From positions 992,001 to 1,056,000 of the forward strand of contig NZ_JAGHRJ010000001.1 of NCBI RefSeq assembly GCF_017743865.1: a stretch of DNA of 64,000 nucleotides, given 5' to 3'. Shown one piece after another: positions 45,702-55,294 of this stretch (the first letter of the stretch is position 1; each line of letters starts with the position of its first letter). The DNA is from Labrenzia sp. R4_2. GTDB lineage: Bacteria > Pseudomonadota > Alphaproteobacteria > Rhizobiales > Stappiaceae. Position numbers and translations under genes: made by a program. Below the pieces are notes generated by a model. The model searched no databases. It saw only the letters and a program-made list of their open reading frames with translations, and was not told the origin of the DNA.

Positions 45702-46406
45702 TCAGGCGGCGATTTTCGCCAGCAGTTCCGGCACCTTGCCGATGTGGTCGATCTGGTAAAAACGCTCGGAGGCCTCCGGAACATCGGCCTCTTCCAGCGC
45801 CCGGGTCTGGCCGAAGGGCACATGTGTTCCAAAAGAGCCCGCGGCGAGCGCAGGCAGCACATCGGATTTCAGCGAGTTGCCGATCATCATGGCCTCTTGC
45901 GCTCCCGTGCCGTGGCGCTGGAACAGTGTCTCGTAAGTTTCCGGTGTCTTTTCCGAGACGATCTCCAGAGCGTCAAAATAGCGGTCTAGCCCCGACCCGG
46001 TGGCCTTGCGCTCCTGATCGAACAGATCGCCCTTGGTGATCATGATCAACCTGTAGCGGCCTTTGACTGCCTTCAGCGTCTCCAAAACATAAGGCAGGGG
46101 CGTTGCCGGTTCGCTCAAGATCTCCCGTCCGGCGTCCAGGATCTGCGCCACCACGCTGGCCGGCACTCTGCGGTCGGTGACCTCAATCGCGGTCTCGATC
46201 ATCGACAGGGTAAAGCTCTTGATGCCGTAGCCATAGTGCAGGATGTTGCGCTTTTCCGCCGCCAGCAGCCGGTCCTTCAGTCCTTGCGGATCGGTGTAAT
46301 CGGCGAGCAACTCGGCAAACCGGTCCTCCGTCAGCCGGAAAAGGTGCTCGTTGTGCCAAAGCGTGTCATCGGCATCAAACCCCAGCGTGGTGATTTTTTC
46401 GCGCAC
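45702..46406 (-). CDS. HAD-family hydrolase
   Basis: A 234-residue haloacid dehalogenase-fold phosphatase. Motif I is GFDADDTLW with nucleophile Asp 11 and acid Asp 13, motif II is MITKG, and motif IV is MIGNSLKSDV. A helical cap lies between motifs I and II. The likely reaction is phosphate-ester hydrolysis on a small metabolite, substrate unknown. It converges with the rhodanese gene across a palindromic repeat. Confidence 0.9.
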   Translation of the reverse strand: MREKITTLGFDADDTLWHNEHLFRLTEDRFAELLADYTDPQGLKDRLLAAEKRNILHYGYGIKSFTLSMIETAIEVTDRRVPASVVAQILDAGREILSEPATPLPYVLETLKAVKGRYRLIMITKGDLFDQERKATGSGLDRYFDALEIVSEKTPETYETLFQRHGTGAQEAMMIGNSLKSDVLPALAAGSFGTHVPFGQTRALEEADVPEASERFYQIDHIGKVPELLAKIAA

Positions 46407-46800
46407 GGTTGTCTCGTCTCATCCCAAAAGCTGCCTGGCAGCAGCCGTTCCCATTGCGCGAGAACCATAAGGCAGCGCCGTCAAAATCACGTGTGCCGGG
46501 TGAGGAGGATTAGAGGCTTTGTGGCAAGGATTTGTTAAGAGTTTCGGGACCGAACAGCGATATTGGATAAGCCTGCACCATGTCACACCGGACATGGGCC
46601 GAGGGTTCATGACGTTTCGTTTCCAAACGCGCCGTCCTTAGCGTGTGTCACGGCGATTGGCCGGTGCTTTTCGCAGGTTGGTCCACAAAGCCTTAATCAT
46701 GCACGTCATACTCTAATGGGGCTATCTAATATACCTCGGGTATTTGTGTCGCTGTTTCTGCAGTTTCGCTTCCTGTCTCTTTCCTAGAAAAGGCCTGCCC
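46407..46800. other. Gap between HAD gene and orphan spike-like gene
   Basis: Nearly 400 bp with no supported gene. The last 100 bp become AT-richer, with TAATCATG, CTAATGG and TATCTAATATACC runs, likely the promoter region of the following gene. No attachment site or repeat was seen. Confidence 0.45.
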
Positions 46801-47793
46801 ATGTCGATTGAAGATGAGCCCGGCACTGACAGTCTTTACGACAAGCCGCACGTCTATTTCCTCGTACCATACAATGCCGACGTTGACGCGGAACAAGATG
46901 AACTTGGAGCAATGCTCCGCCTTGGGGAATATAGCGACGTTGAAGAAACTGCCCGATTGGACGGTTTTATTGATGAGTACTATCCGGATCAGCACATTCA
47001 AGATTCAGCAGCTGATGGCAAGACATCGACCGAAGTAGCCGCAGGAGAAAAAGACTATGCAAAGGGCATTCTGTTAGCCTGTGATGGGCGCATTCTATTG
47101 AAAACCCGCGAAAGAATGTACTCGGACACTGCGGATTTTCATCAAAGAACCCGTGGGACGTACAAACTGATCATTGACGATACATACACGGTTACCGTGT
47201 CCGGAGACGTATCAATCACGTCAACGACTGGTGATATCAACGTAAAGGCATCTGCTGGCGAGATTGTGTTTGAAAGCGGTACCGACAAAGACATCATCTT
47301 ACGCGCAGGCACGAGCACAAACGGCGATGCAACAGGAATGATTTATGAATACTCAAAAGGTCATTACAAGAGCATTCTGGGGGAGGAGTACAAGGTCAGT
47401 GAAACAGAGAATACGTTCACAAAAGGTACATCCAACAATTTTTATTTCGGTGCAAAAAGCACGATCAATGGTGACGCCGACTTTACTCTGACAGTCGGCG
47501 CATCTGCCCTTGTGAAGCCTTTACTTAACTTAACGATTACGGGGATCGATATTTCGTTCGCGGCGTCTAAAACAGATCTCAAAAATGTCTATCTTGCAGT
47601 ACGGGGCGTGCAAACAGAAAGCCAAGCACTAAAAGCGTCGATCAGAAGCTTGAAGTCAGAAGTGAACGCCCTTCACACCGACACTTCGGAACTGCGCAAC
47701 GAAACGGCGATGCTGACAACGAGTGCAGAGGGAGTTGTTTCGAAAATCAACAGCATGGACGCCGAGATCACCGAATTGAAGGCGGTGATTTGA
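46801..47793 (+). CDS. Orphan protein with spike-like beta-repeats and C-terminal coiled coil
   Basis: A 330-residue protein with no signal peptide. After an acidic N-terminal region (about 1-80), residues 80-180 read as short alternating beta strands (YTVTVSGDVSITSTTGDINV, KASAGEIVFESG), like the beta-helix needles of phage gp5 and VgrG (DUF2345-type) spikes. Residues about 185-260 continue in the same style, and about 265-330 form a helical coiled coil (ESQALKASIRSLKSEVNAL). Base composition is lower in G+C than neighbours (about 47% in lines counted). No T6SS or phage genes adjoin it. Family not certain; the start has AAGG nearby. Confidence 0.65.
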   Translation: MSIEDEPGTDSLYDKPHVYFLVPYNADVDAEQDELGAMLRLGEYSDVEETARLDGFIDEYYPDQHIQDSAADGKTSTEVAAGEKDYAKGILLACDGRILLKTRERMYSDTADFHQRTRGTYKLIIDDTYTVTVSGDVSITSTTGDINVKASAGEIVFESGTDKDIILRAGTSTNGDATGMIYEYSKGHYKSILGEEYKVSETENTFTKGTSNNFYFGAKSTINGDADFTLTVGASALVKPLLNLTITGIDISFAASKTDLKNVYLAVRGVQTESQALKASIRSLKSEVNALHTDTSELRNETAMLTTSAEGVVSKINSMDAEITELKAVI

Positions 47794-48012
47794 CGGACGG
47801 GTGGGCCGGGTGGGTGCAGCGCTTTTCTTCGGCTTCTGACAACACTCCTTATGCCCGGACACCGATCCGGGGATCCTTGTCGTTTCTCATCCGCCCGGTA
47901 AGCCATGCTGAGGGGCAGAATTCACTGTATGGATGCCCGAAGCAAGTTCAGAGATGACGAGGAAAGAGGCACCGGACCATTATTCACCCCTCGAACCAAA
48001 GCAGCGGTAAAC
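47794..48012. other. Gap with a degenerate repeat
   Basis: Includes GATCCGGGGATCC-like palindromic sequence (47864-47876) and, at about 47931-47959, a stretch resembling a decayed copy of the palindromic repeat at 63337 (about 19 of 29 positions by eye). No gene is supported. Confidence 0.3.
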
Positions 48013-49899
48013 TTACCCCGCCTCTTCAAACTCGGCTGACAGTTCCAGCCAGTTTTCTTCCGTTTTGACCAGCTTCTTTTCGCAAAAGGCGCGTTCCTTG
48101 GCGAATTTGGCGGCGCGGTCCGGGTCGGTCTGGAAGAACTCCGGATCGGCAAGCATGTCGTCGATCTTGGCGATCTTTTCCTGCAAGCGGGCCATTTCCT
48201 TTTCCGCAGCATCGATCTTTTGTTTCAGCGGTTTCAACTGGCTGCGTTTTTGGGCCGCTTCCCGGCGCTTTTCCTGGGCGCTGGCCGCGTCGGCCTCGGC
48301 CGCCACCGCTTTGTCGCGGGCTTTTTGTGCCGCTTCCGGGCCTTGCAGGATCAGCCGCTTGTAATCCTCCATGTCGCCGTCATAGGGCTCGACCTTGCCG
48401 CCCGCCACCAGCCACAACCGGTCGGCGCAGGCTTCGACCAGATGGCGGTCGTGGCTGATAAGAACAACCGCGCCCTGATACTCGTTCAAGGCCATGACGA
48501 GGGCTTCGCGGCTGTCGATGTCGAGGTGGTTGGTCGGCTCATCGAGAATGAGAAGATGCGGACCGTCGAAGGTCGCAAGGCCAAGCAGAAGCCGGGCCTT
48601 TTCACCCCCCGAGAGGTCCTTTGCCGGTGTTTCCTGGCGGTCGGTCGGCAGGCCAAAACGGGCAACGCGGGCGCGGACCTTGGCTTCCGGAGCGTCCGGC
48701 ATCAGGGCGCGCACATGGGCCACAGCGCTTTCTTCCGGGCGCAATTCATCGAGCTGATGCTGGGCGAAAAACGCAATCTTCAGCTTGGTTGCCTTGGTGA
48801 TCTCCCCGTCCATGGCGACGAGCCGGTTGGAAATCAGCTTGGCGAAGGTCGACTTGCCGTTGCCGTTGGCACCCAGCAGAGCGATCCGGTCATCAGTGTC
48901 GATGTTCAGCGTCAACCGGGACAGGATCTTGGTGTCTCCGTATCCGGTCGAGACACCTTCCAGCTTGATGATCGGCGGGGCGAGACGGCCGTCCGGATCC
49001 GGGAAATGGATCGGCTTGGAGCTTTCTTCCGTCAGCGCAGCGATCGGCTCCATCCTTTCCAGCATTTTCAGCCGAGCCTGTGCCTGGCGGGCTTTGGAGG
49101 CCTTGTAACGAAAGCGGTCAACAAACGCCTGCATGTGCTTGCGCTGGGCATCCTGCTTTTCCTTGGCCTTTTCTGCCAGTATCATCGCTTCGCGCCGTTG
49201 CCGGTCAAAGCTGTCATAGCCGCCGGAGTAATAGGTCATCTTGCCCCGGTCGAGATGAACGATGCTGTCAACGGCCTTGTTCAAAAGATCCCGGTCGTGG
49301 GAGATCAGAAGCACCTGATGCGGATAGCGCGCGACATAGTTTTCCAGCCAGAGCGTGCCTTCCAGATCCAGATAGTTGGTCGGCTCGTCAAGCAGCAACA
49401 GATCCGGCTCGGAGAACAGGACCGCCGCGAGCGCCACCCGCATGCGCCAGCCGCCGGAAAAGGCCGAACAGGGCCGCTGCTGGGCGGCGGCGTCAAAGCC
49501 GAGACCGGACAAAATTGCTCCAGCCCGCGCTTCTGCCGTATGCGCTCCAATGTCGGCAAGCCGGGTATGGATTTCTGCGATCCGGTCCGGATCGGTCTCA
49601 GTCTCTGCTTCGGCTAACAGTTTGGTGCGTTCCGTGTCGGCGGCGAGCACCACTTCCATCAAGGTGTGTTCCGTGCCCGGGGCTTCCTGGGCCACCTGGC
49701 CGATGCGGGCGCGCTTCGGGATCTGGACCGAGCCGGTTTCCGACGAAAGGTCTCCGGTGATGATCTTGAAGAGCGTCGATTTGCCAGCCCCGTTCCGGCC
49801 GACAAGGCCAGTCTTGGCCTTGGCGGGCAGGGTCACGCTGGCTTTGTCGATCAGGAGGCGGTCCCCGATCCGGTAGGTAAGATCCGATATTTGCAACAT
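48013..49899 (-). CDS. ABC-F family ATPase (YheS/Uup-like)
   Basis: A 628-residue soluble protein with two ABC domains. The first has GRNGAGKST and LLLLDEPTNYLDL; the second has GANGNGKST, DLSGGEKARL and LLILDEPTNHLDI. The inter-domain P-site linker (KHMQAFVDRFRYKASKARQA) and a C-terminal coiled coil are present. ABC-F proteins bind the ribosomal E site and rescue or tune translation; this one most resembles YheS-type members. I chose the ATG at 49899, where the first domain begins. It has no transmembrane partner, as expected. Confidence 0.93.
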   Translation of the reverse strand: MLQISDLTYRIGDRLLIDKASVTLPAKAKTGLVGRNGAGKSTLFKIITGDLSSETGSVQIPKRARIGQVAQEAPGTEHTLMEVVLAADTERTKLLAEAETETDPDRIAEIHTRLADIGAHTAEARAGAILSGLGFDAAAQQRPCSAFSGGWRMRVALAAVLFSEPDLLLLDEPTNYLDLEGTLWLENYVARYPHQVLLISHDRDLLNKAVDSIVHLDRGKMTYYSGGYDSFDRQRREAMILAEKAKEKQDAQRKHMQAFVDRFRYKASKARQAQARLKMLERMEPIAALTEESSKPIHFPDPDGRLAPPIIKLEGVSTGYGDTKILSRLTLNIDTDDRIALLGANGNGKSTFAKLISNRLVAMDGEITKATKLKIAFFAQHQLDELRPEESAVAHVRALMPDAPEAKVRARVARFGLPTDRQETPAKDLSGGEKARLLLGLATFDGPHLLILDEPTNHLDIDSREALVMALNEYQGAVVLISHDRHLVEACADRLWLVAGGKVEPYDGDMEDYKRLILQGPEAAQKARDKAVAAEADAASAQEKRREAAQKRSQLKPLKQKIDAAEKEMARLQEKIAKIDDMLADPEFFQTDPDRAAKFAKERAFCEKKLVKTEENWLELSAEFEEAG

Positions 49900-50013
49900 G
49901 GGCCGGATCAATGGCCGAGCAGCGCAGCGGATGCAAGCGGAAAGCGGACGATGCGGGTCTGCCGACTGCAACCTGTGGCAAAGCTGCAAGAGCACACAAT
50001 GGGCGAGGGTGGT

Positions 50014-51099
50014 TCAGTCCGCCAAAAATGCCGTGATCTCTTCCAGGATCCTTTGGTGCTGAACCTTGCGCGCCGGGCCGCCCTGAATGCAGAGAATTTC
50101 TTCGCCGGGCTCTTCTTGGGCAAGGATTTGACGGCCCCCGGGTTTGCAAACGCCAATGAAATCGAAATGGCCGGCATCTTCCAGCTCTATGTGTTGAACC
50201 AATTCTTGGGGGAGTGCGTTCGCAAGGGCACGGGATTCCAGGTCTTGGTCGAGCAGATCAGCACGACCGGATCCGAGGACAAGCACTGGGATATCAATTT
50301 CCGCTAGGCTCTTTTTCGAAAGAAGAGGTGTTCCGCCAAGATCCAGACTGATGATTTTGCCAATCCGCGGATCTTTGAGGGATTGGGTCATGGCGGTTCT
50401 GTCTGAGGGTGTCTCGGCAACGGACCAACCTCGGAAAATGTCACAGACGACCGGAAGGCGAGTGTCGCCAAAACACCCCGCATCATAGAGATCGCCATCA
50501 AACCGGGCGCCGCCTGCAAGCAGAACCGTAAAACCGCCGAGCGAGTGACCGGCCGCAGAGATCCGGCTCTGGTCGATGTGATCCTGCCATGTGCTGCGTT
50601 CGGTCAGGTATGTGATCAGGCGGGTAAGATCCTTTGGCCGTTCCCAGAGCTGTTGGGCTTGCACAGGATCACGGAGGAAAGAACTTGTCCCGGGGTGATT
50701 GACCATCGCAACGACATAGCCGCGCCTCGCAAGTTCCGAGCCGAGCCAGGCCTGATTGAACGTGTTGCCGAACATGCCGTGCGAAACCACTAGAAGCGGG
50801 TATGTGCCATCTGCAATTTCGGCACCGGGATCTGCCGGTGCCATCTCCCACACTTGGCTTCTGTCCGATTTTGGAGCGTGTTCCGGCGTTGGTGTCGGGT
50901 ACCAGATATGCCCGGACAGGGGACGGTCTTCACGCCCGTCTTGGACGGTGATTTCCTGTACGCCCGGCCCGAAAGCAAAGGCGGCCGGTTTACGTGATGT
51001 GTCTGCCGTCACAGACAGCGGATTTGTCATTAGCGTTGCGGAGATCGCAGCAACCGAAGCAACGCGAAGAACGGCCGAAACAGATAAGAACGAGTGCAT
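50014..51099 (-). CDS. Secreted alpha/beta hydrolase (dienelactone hydrolase/PAF-AH-like)
   Basis: A 361-residue exported hydrolase with a signal peptide (MHSFLSVSAVLRVASVAAIS). The nucleophile elbow GHSLGGF is at about residues 184-190, and catalytic His is in DAGHFDF. The motif PLLVVSHGMFGN shows the oxyanion-hole region. It probably hydrolyses esters or lipids in the periplasm. GGAG lies before the ATG at 51099; the frame upstream is intergenic. It diverges from an AraC regulator gene 144 bases away, which may control it. Confidence 0.88.
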   Translation of the reverse strand: MHSFLSVSAVLRVASVAAISATLMTNPLSVTADTSRKPAAFAFGPGVQEITVQDGREDRPLSGHIWYPTPTPEHAPKSDRSQVWEMAPADPGAEIADGTYPLLVVSHGMFGNTFNQAWLGSELARRGYVVAMVNHPGTSSFLRDPVQAQQLWERPKDLTRLITYLTERSTWQDHIDQSRISAAGHSLGGFTVLLAGGARFDGDLYDAGCFGDTRLPVVCDIFRGWSVAETPSDRTAMTQSLKDPRIGKIISLDLGGTPLLSKKSLAEIDIPVLVLGSGRADLLDQDLESRALANALPQELVQHIELEDAGHFDFIGVCKPGGRQILAQEEPGEEILCIQGGPARKVQHQRILEEITAFLAD

Positions 51100-51242
51100 G
51101 ACAACTCCAGACGAGAGGATTGGACTGTCACTCAGGTGGCCCGGCGACCAACAGGTTGGCAATTGCCTGATGGCCTGTGCTCTGTCCTCAAACGTGATAA
51201 AGAACAGGTGAATCATCGTTTTTTTCGTTCGGCCGGACCGGC

Positions 51243-52265
51243 ATGATCAGCATTCCTGTATCGTTTCTCCTTGCTGCAGTTTTTTTAGGATTGTTGTCAT
51301 CGGTGCCGTTTTGGCGCGGTGTGCCAGCTGTTGCGCGGATCTGTTTTGCTGCTCTGCTGGTGCTTTTGTGTCTGGAAGCTGTGCTGGTCGGCGTGCGCTT
51401 TGCTTTCGGCGTATTTGATTTTCTACCGGTGCAACGCATCCTGCCGATCTGGATAGCCCCGCTCGCCTATCTAAGCTTCCTGGCGTTGAGCAAACCCTCG
51501 GCAGGCCTGAAGGCTCCGGGAGCGATCCTGTTCGGTCTGGCAATTACAGCCTCCGGCCTTGTGCTTTTGTCCTTACCGGTGCCTGGTCTGATGGATGCCG
51601 TCATTGGGCTCAGCGTCTTGTCTTGTTCGTTCTTATTGGCGCGGCATTGGCTAAGTGGACCAGATCAGCTCAGCCAGATCCCCATGCGGTTGACAGGGCG
51701 CTGGCACCAAATTGAAGCCGCTGCTCTCGCCACGATGATTGCAACCCTGATTGTCGATACTGCGATTGCGTTTCTTTTTGCGCGGTCTGAGGAACATGCC
51801 GCGGCATGGCTCGTTTCGTTGGCAACGCTATCTCTCATTGCCACTCTGACAGGTTTTCTGATCTGGCTGAACTTGGGTTCCACCGTTGGTCGGCGCACAC
51901 CCCTTCATCCCGCCTCAAAAGAAGCGGCTGATGCGATCATGGAAAAGGCACGCGCCATTTTGGTGGAGCAGGGGCTGTTTCGCGACACCGGGCTAACAGC
52001 AACCCGGCTTGCACGGCGGGTCGGAGTGCCAGACCGGGATTTGTCCCGGGCCATCAACACAGGCAAGGGGCAAAGCGTTAGTCAGTTTGTCAATCAATTG
52101 CGCGTGGAAGAGGCTGCACGTTTGTTGACCTCGACCGATGATCCGGCAACTGAGATCATGGAAAACGCAGGATTTTTGACACGCTCCAATTTTTACCGGG
52201 AGTTTCAAAAGCACTATGGAATGCCGTCGGGTAATTACCGGAAGAAAATGCGAGATGCCGGCTAA
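51243..52265 (+). CDS. AraC-family regulator with N-terminal membrane domain
   Basis: A 340-residue protein. About six or seven hydrophobic helices fill residues 1-215. The AraC-type DNA-binding domain follows: two helix-turn-helix units around TATRLARRVGVPDRDLSRAINT and DPATEIMENAGFLTRSNFYREFQKHYGMPSGNYRK. A membrane-bound AraC regulator would sense an envelope or lipid signal. It diverges from the hydrolase gene, making that gene a likely target, and converges with a metallopeptidase gene, overlapping its end by four bases. Confidence 0.9.
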   Translation: MISIPVSFLLAAVFLGLLSSVPFWRGVPAVARICFAALLVLLCLEAVLVGVRFAFGVFDFLPVQRILPIWIAPLAYLSFLALSKPSAGLKAPGAILFGLAITASGLVLLSLPVPGLMDAVIGLSVLSCSFLLARHWLSGPDQLSQIPMRLTGRWHQIEAAALATMIATLIVDTAIAFLFARSEEHAAAWLVSLATLSLIATLTGFLIWLNLGSTVGRRTPLHPASKEAADAIMEKARAILVEQGLFRDTGLTATRLARRVGVPDRDLSRAINTGKGQSVSQFVNQLRVEEAARLLTSTDDPATEIMENAGFLTRSNFYREFQKHYGMPSGNYRKKMRDAG

Positions 52266-53137
52266 TTGTCGTACTTCAGATCGGTGAGATAGAGTTCGGC
52301 CAGCCCGCCTAAAAACTCATGGCACAAGATGACTTCCTTTGTGCCTGGGTCCCAAAAGGCATTTTCGACCCCGCAGCTCGCTGCACGAAAGGTGACACGT
52401 TCCGGCAGATCATAAAATGTGTCGAGTTCAGCGGCGACCTGTTCCAGAATTTCCGCTTCCCTTAAGAACAGGGCCACGCTTTCCAGACCTTTGGGGGCCG
52501 GGTCGTGCACAATTGTGATCCGGCCGGCCGGTGTATCGCCATCGCGGAGATAGGGATCGGTAACGGCCTCCCAGGAGGCCGCCGTTTGCTCATAATCGAA
52601 TGCGCAGGACTCGATGCGCTCCTCCGGGAGATCAAGATCACGGGCAAGATCCAGGAATGCGTCTTCATCCGCGCCGACCATCAGGCACAGGATCCGGTAG
52701 CCGCGTTGTTCATCGAGATCATGTTCGCCGTAAAAGACAAGATCATCACTGCCGAGTGAGGCGACCAGGAACCAGCCGATCATCGCATTGATCAGCAAAA
52801 GATCCGTCTCGTCATCGTCAGCAGCCAGCATGGACAAGGTCGCGAGATTGTCGACGGCGTCTTCTTCCTGGCCAAGGACCGGTATGGTGAGTTCGGAAAC
52901 CAGCATATGCCCGGCTTCGTGATAGGCCGCAAAGAGCGCATTGCCACCGACAAACACCAAGAGGTCTTCCAGATCTTCTGAAGGCAGTTCTGCCAGCCGG
53001 GCGTCCTGGGTGGCGAAGCTGTTGGCGTGGACCCCAGTGGTTGGCGCGACAGCTGCAATCCCGCTAAGCAAAACCAATCCCGCTGTTGCGCGGCGCGCCC
53101 AAAGCCAAGGACGGAAACGGAGCAGAAATTGGCGCAT
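52262..53137 (-). CDS. DUF4344 family putative metallopeptidase, exported
   Basis: A 291-residue protein with a signal peptide or anchor (about residues 15-39). The zinc motif HEAGH (His 73, Glu 74, His 77) is followed by IPVLGQEEDAVDN, the DUF4344 pattern whose acidic residues may provide the third ligand. Late in the protein FRAASCGVENAFWDPGTKEVILCHEF adds conserved Cys residues. Periplasmic peptidase activity is inferred. Target unknown. Confidence 0.85.
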   Translation of the reverse strand: MRQFLLRFRPWLWARRATAGLVLLSGIAAVAPTTGVHANSFATQDARLAELPSEDLEDLLVFVGGNALFAAYHEAGHMLVSELTIPVLGQEEDAVDNLATLSMLAADDDETDLLLINAMIGWFLVASLGSDDLVFYGEHDLDEQRGYRILCLMVGADEDAFLDLARDLDLPEERIESCAFDYEQTAASWEAVTDPYLRDGDTPAGRITIVHDPAPKGLESVALFLREAEILEQVAAELDTFYDLPERVTFRAASCGVENAFWDPGTKEVILCHEFLGGLAELYLTDLKYDN

Positions 53138-53369
53138 TCAGCGAACCTTGTTTGGGCAGACACGATTGAGTTTTCACCAGATTAGGCGGCAATCCAACTG
53201 ATGGCCAGCGGGCAAAAGGCGCAGGCAATCGGTCATCGACATGAAAATGTCATGCCATGTCCCCCTTGCGGGCGGGGCAAGGCCCCGTTATTAAGGCCGC
53301 GAAATTTCAAAAGATGCAGGATACGGCGGTGTTGCCGGTCCTTTCCTCAAAATCGAGAAAGACGAGACT

Positions 53370-53792
53370 ATGGCGATTGAACGCACGTTTTCCATGATCA
53401 AGCCGGACGCAACCAAGCGCAACCTGACCGGTGCCATCATCAAGAAGTTCGAAGACGCAGGGCTGCGCGTTGTTGCCTCCAAGCGCGTTTGGATGTCCAT
53501 CCGCGAAGCAGAAGCGTTCTACGCTGTTCACAAAGAGCGTCCGTTCTTCGGCGAACTGACCGAATTCATGTCTTCCGGCCCGACCGTTGTTCAGGTTCTG
53601 GAAGGTGAAAACGCTATCGCGAAGAACCGTGAAGTCATGGGCGCAACCAACCCGGCAGATGCCGACGAAGGCACCATCCGCAAGGAATTCGCCCTGTCCA
53701 TCGGCGAAAACTCCGTTCACGGCTCCGATGCTCCGGAAACAGCTGCAGAAGAAATCGCCTTCTGGTTCTCCGGCACCGAGCTGGTCGGCTAA
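53370..53792 (+). CDS. ndk: Nucleoside diphosphate kinase
   Basis: A 140-residue Ndk, the normal length, transferring phosphate between NTPs and NDPs. It starts [21 protein letters not shown] and carries the phospho-His 117 in NSVHGSD. It is a single-gene unit with its own terminator. Confidence 0.98.
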   Translation: MAIERTFSMIKPDATKRNLTGAIIKKFEDAGLRVVASKRVWMSIREAEAFYAVHKERPFFGELTEFMSSGPTVVQVLEGENAIAKNREVMGATNPADADEGTIRKEFALSIGENSVHGSDAPETAAEEIAFWFSGTELVG

Positions 53793-53816
53793 TTTCTCTT
53801 TAGCTGATTGAATTTG

Positions 53817-53851
53817 AAAGGGCTGGCCGCGAATAGTGGCTGGCCCTTTTT
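53817..53851 (+). terminator. Intrinsic terminator of ndk
   Basis: AAAGGGCTGGCC (53817-53828) pairs with GGCTGGCCCTTT (53838-53849) over 12 bp with two G-U pairs, followed by more T residues. Strong terminator 25 bases after ndk. Confidence 0.85.
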
Positions 53852-53929
53852 GTGTTTGGGAAACCTCTTGCCACTCCTTCCGCGCCGCCCCGGACGAGAT
53901 CTGACGCCATGCTTGAACGCTGGTCACAG

Positions 53930-53950
53930 GTCCCGGCGCAAGGCCGGGAC
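53930..53950. repeat. Short GC-rich hairpin of dispersed-repeat type
   Basis: GTCCCGGC (53930-53937) and GCCGGGAC (53943-53950) form a perfect 8-bp stem with the five-base loop GCAAG. It recalls the hairpins at 45521 and 63337 and may be another dispersed unit. Confidence 0.45.
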
Positions 53951-54074
53951 GGCGGAGGCGTGAAAAACGCACCGATACATTCCGTTACACTTCCATACCG
54001 GTTTGGGACAGCATCTGCTTGACGATGCAGCCATATTGAGTGTGTCTTGGGGTTTAGACACGGGAGACAATGAA

Positions 54075-55208
54075 ATGCGCAAGTCTGCATTTCTCATGTG
54101 TGCAATGGCTGCCTCACCAGCCGCAGCGCATGACAGTTCGGCGCCTTTGACAGGTGAAGAAGCGCTTGAACATCACCACTTCGGAGAAGATGTTTTGGAG
54201 CTTCTGGTTCCTGAAGCCAAAGCCTCAGCCGACATCACCGTCGACGGCAACACACGGCGGATCCGCGCCGATGGTTATCCGATCAAGAAACCAGGCACCT
54301 TTCCGAACCGGAACAATCCGCATTCGATTTCCAAGAAAAACTACAATCTGAAAGTCCCGCTCACTCCCCGCAAGACCGGCCGTGCGTCAAACGCCCAAGG
54401 GGCTGTGTTCGGCATTGCGATCAACGGCGTTGTCATGGATCCTGGCACGGCGGAATACTGGCAAAATGATCGCCGTTCGGGCTGGAACTATGAAGCGCTG
54501 GGCGGGGCCTGCAAGTTGGGGCTCGACAAGTACAATGCCCATGTGCAGCCGGATGGGACGTATCACTACCACGGCATTCCGACCGGCGTTCTGGCCGCTG
54601 AAGGCGGCAATTCCGTTCCCGCGCTGATCGGATGGGCAGCGGATGGATTTCCGATCTATGGACCGTATGGCTATTCGAACCCCGCGCAGAAATCGGCGGT
54701 GAAGAAGCTGAACAGCAGCTACCGGATCAAGAGCGGAACCCGTCCAAGCGGGCCCAGCGGGCGTTATAATGGCAAATTCACCCAGGATTGGGCCTATGTC
54801 GCAGGGGCGGGGGATCTGGACCAGTGCAACGGCCGGTTCGCCGTTACCCCGGAATATCCGAACGGCACCTATCACTACGTCCTGACAGACAGTTTTCCTT
54901 ACATTCCGCGCTGCTGGATGGGATCTGCGGACAGCAGTTTCAAGCGCTTGAAACGCCGCGCGGATGGGGGAGTTGATGATGCCGAAAGCCAGTTTGCAGA
55001 GCTTGCAGCTGACCCCGAAAGCAGTGTGCCGACAATCGATTTCACGGCAATGGCGGACAACAGCGGAGCGGCTCTGACACTAATCCAGGCACAGGGCGGC
55101 CACCGGCCCCGGTTCCTTCAGGGCGGTCACCGCCCGCCACCCCCGGGGGTTGGGCCGCGCCATGGTCAGCGCCGGCAAGGTGGCCGCGGCCCTTGCAGTG
55201 GCAGCTGA
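54075..55208 (+). CDS. YHYH domain protein, exported
   Basis: A 377-residue protein with a signal peptide (SPAAA-HDSS). The YHYH domain carries GTYHYHGIPTG (YHYH at 163-166) and a second TYHYVLTD near 266, along with WAADGFPIYGPYGY. Function of this family is unknown; metal binding by the His cluster is plausible. The C-terminal region is rich in GGHRP repeats and ends with Gly/Arg. I chose the ATG at 54075 with GGGAG eight bases before it. It is followed, after a terminator, by an EF-hand protein. Confidence 0.88.
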   Translation: MRKSAFLMCAMAASPAAAHDSSAPLTGEEALEHHHFGEDVLELLVPEAKASADITVDGNTRRIRADGYPIKKPGTFPNRNNPHSISKKNYNLKVPLTPRKTGRASNAQGAVFGIAINGVVMDPGTAEYWQNDRRSGWNYEALGGACKLGLDKYNAHVQPDGTYHYHGIPTGVLAAEGGNSVPALIGWAADGFPIYGPYGYSNPAQKSAVKKLNSSYRIKSGTRPSGPSGRYNGKFTQDWAYVAGAGDLDQCNGRFAVTPEYPNGTYHYVLTDSFPYIPRCWMGSADSSFKRLKRRADGGVDDAESQFAELAADPESSVPTIDFTAMADNSGAALTLIQAQGGHRPRFLQGGHRPPPPGVGPRHGQRRQGGRGPCSGS

Positions 55209-55215
55209 ATAAGGA

Positions 55216-55253
55216 GACAAGGGTGCGTGGGCATGCGCACCCTTGTCATTTTT
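55216..55253 (+). terminator. Intrinsic terminator after the YHYH gene
   Basis: GACAAGGGTGCG (55216-55227) and CGCACCCTTGTC (55236-55247) form a perfect 12-bp stem with an eight-base loop and a T-run. It starts seven bases after the YHYH stop. Confidence 0.9.
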
Positions 55254-55294
55254 GGACAGTGTGCGCTGCCCACGGATTGAAACTGGGGGCTTTT

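Noticed and set aside
48220..49617. Plus-strand frame of 465 codons opposite the ABC-F gene
   Set aside because: Mirror of conserved ABC-F codons; no recognisable family or ribosome site.
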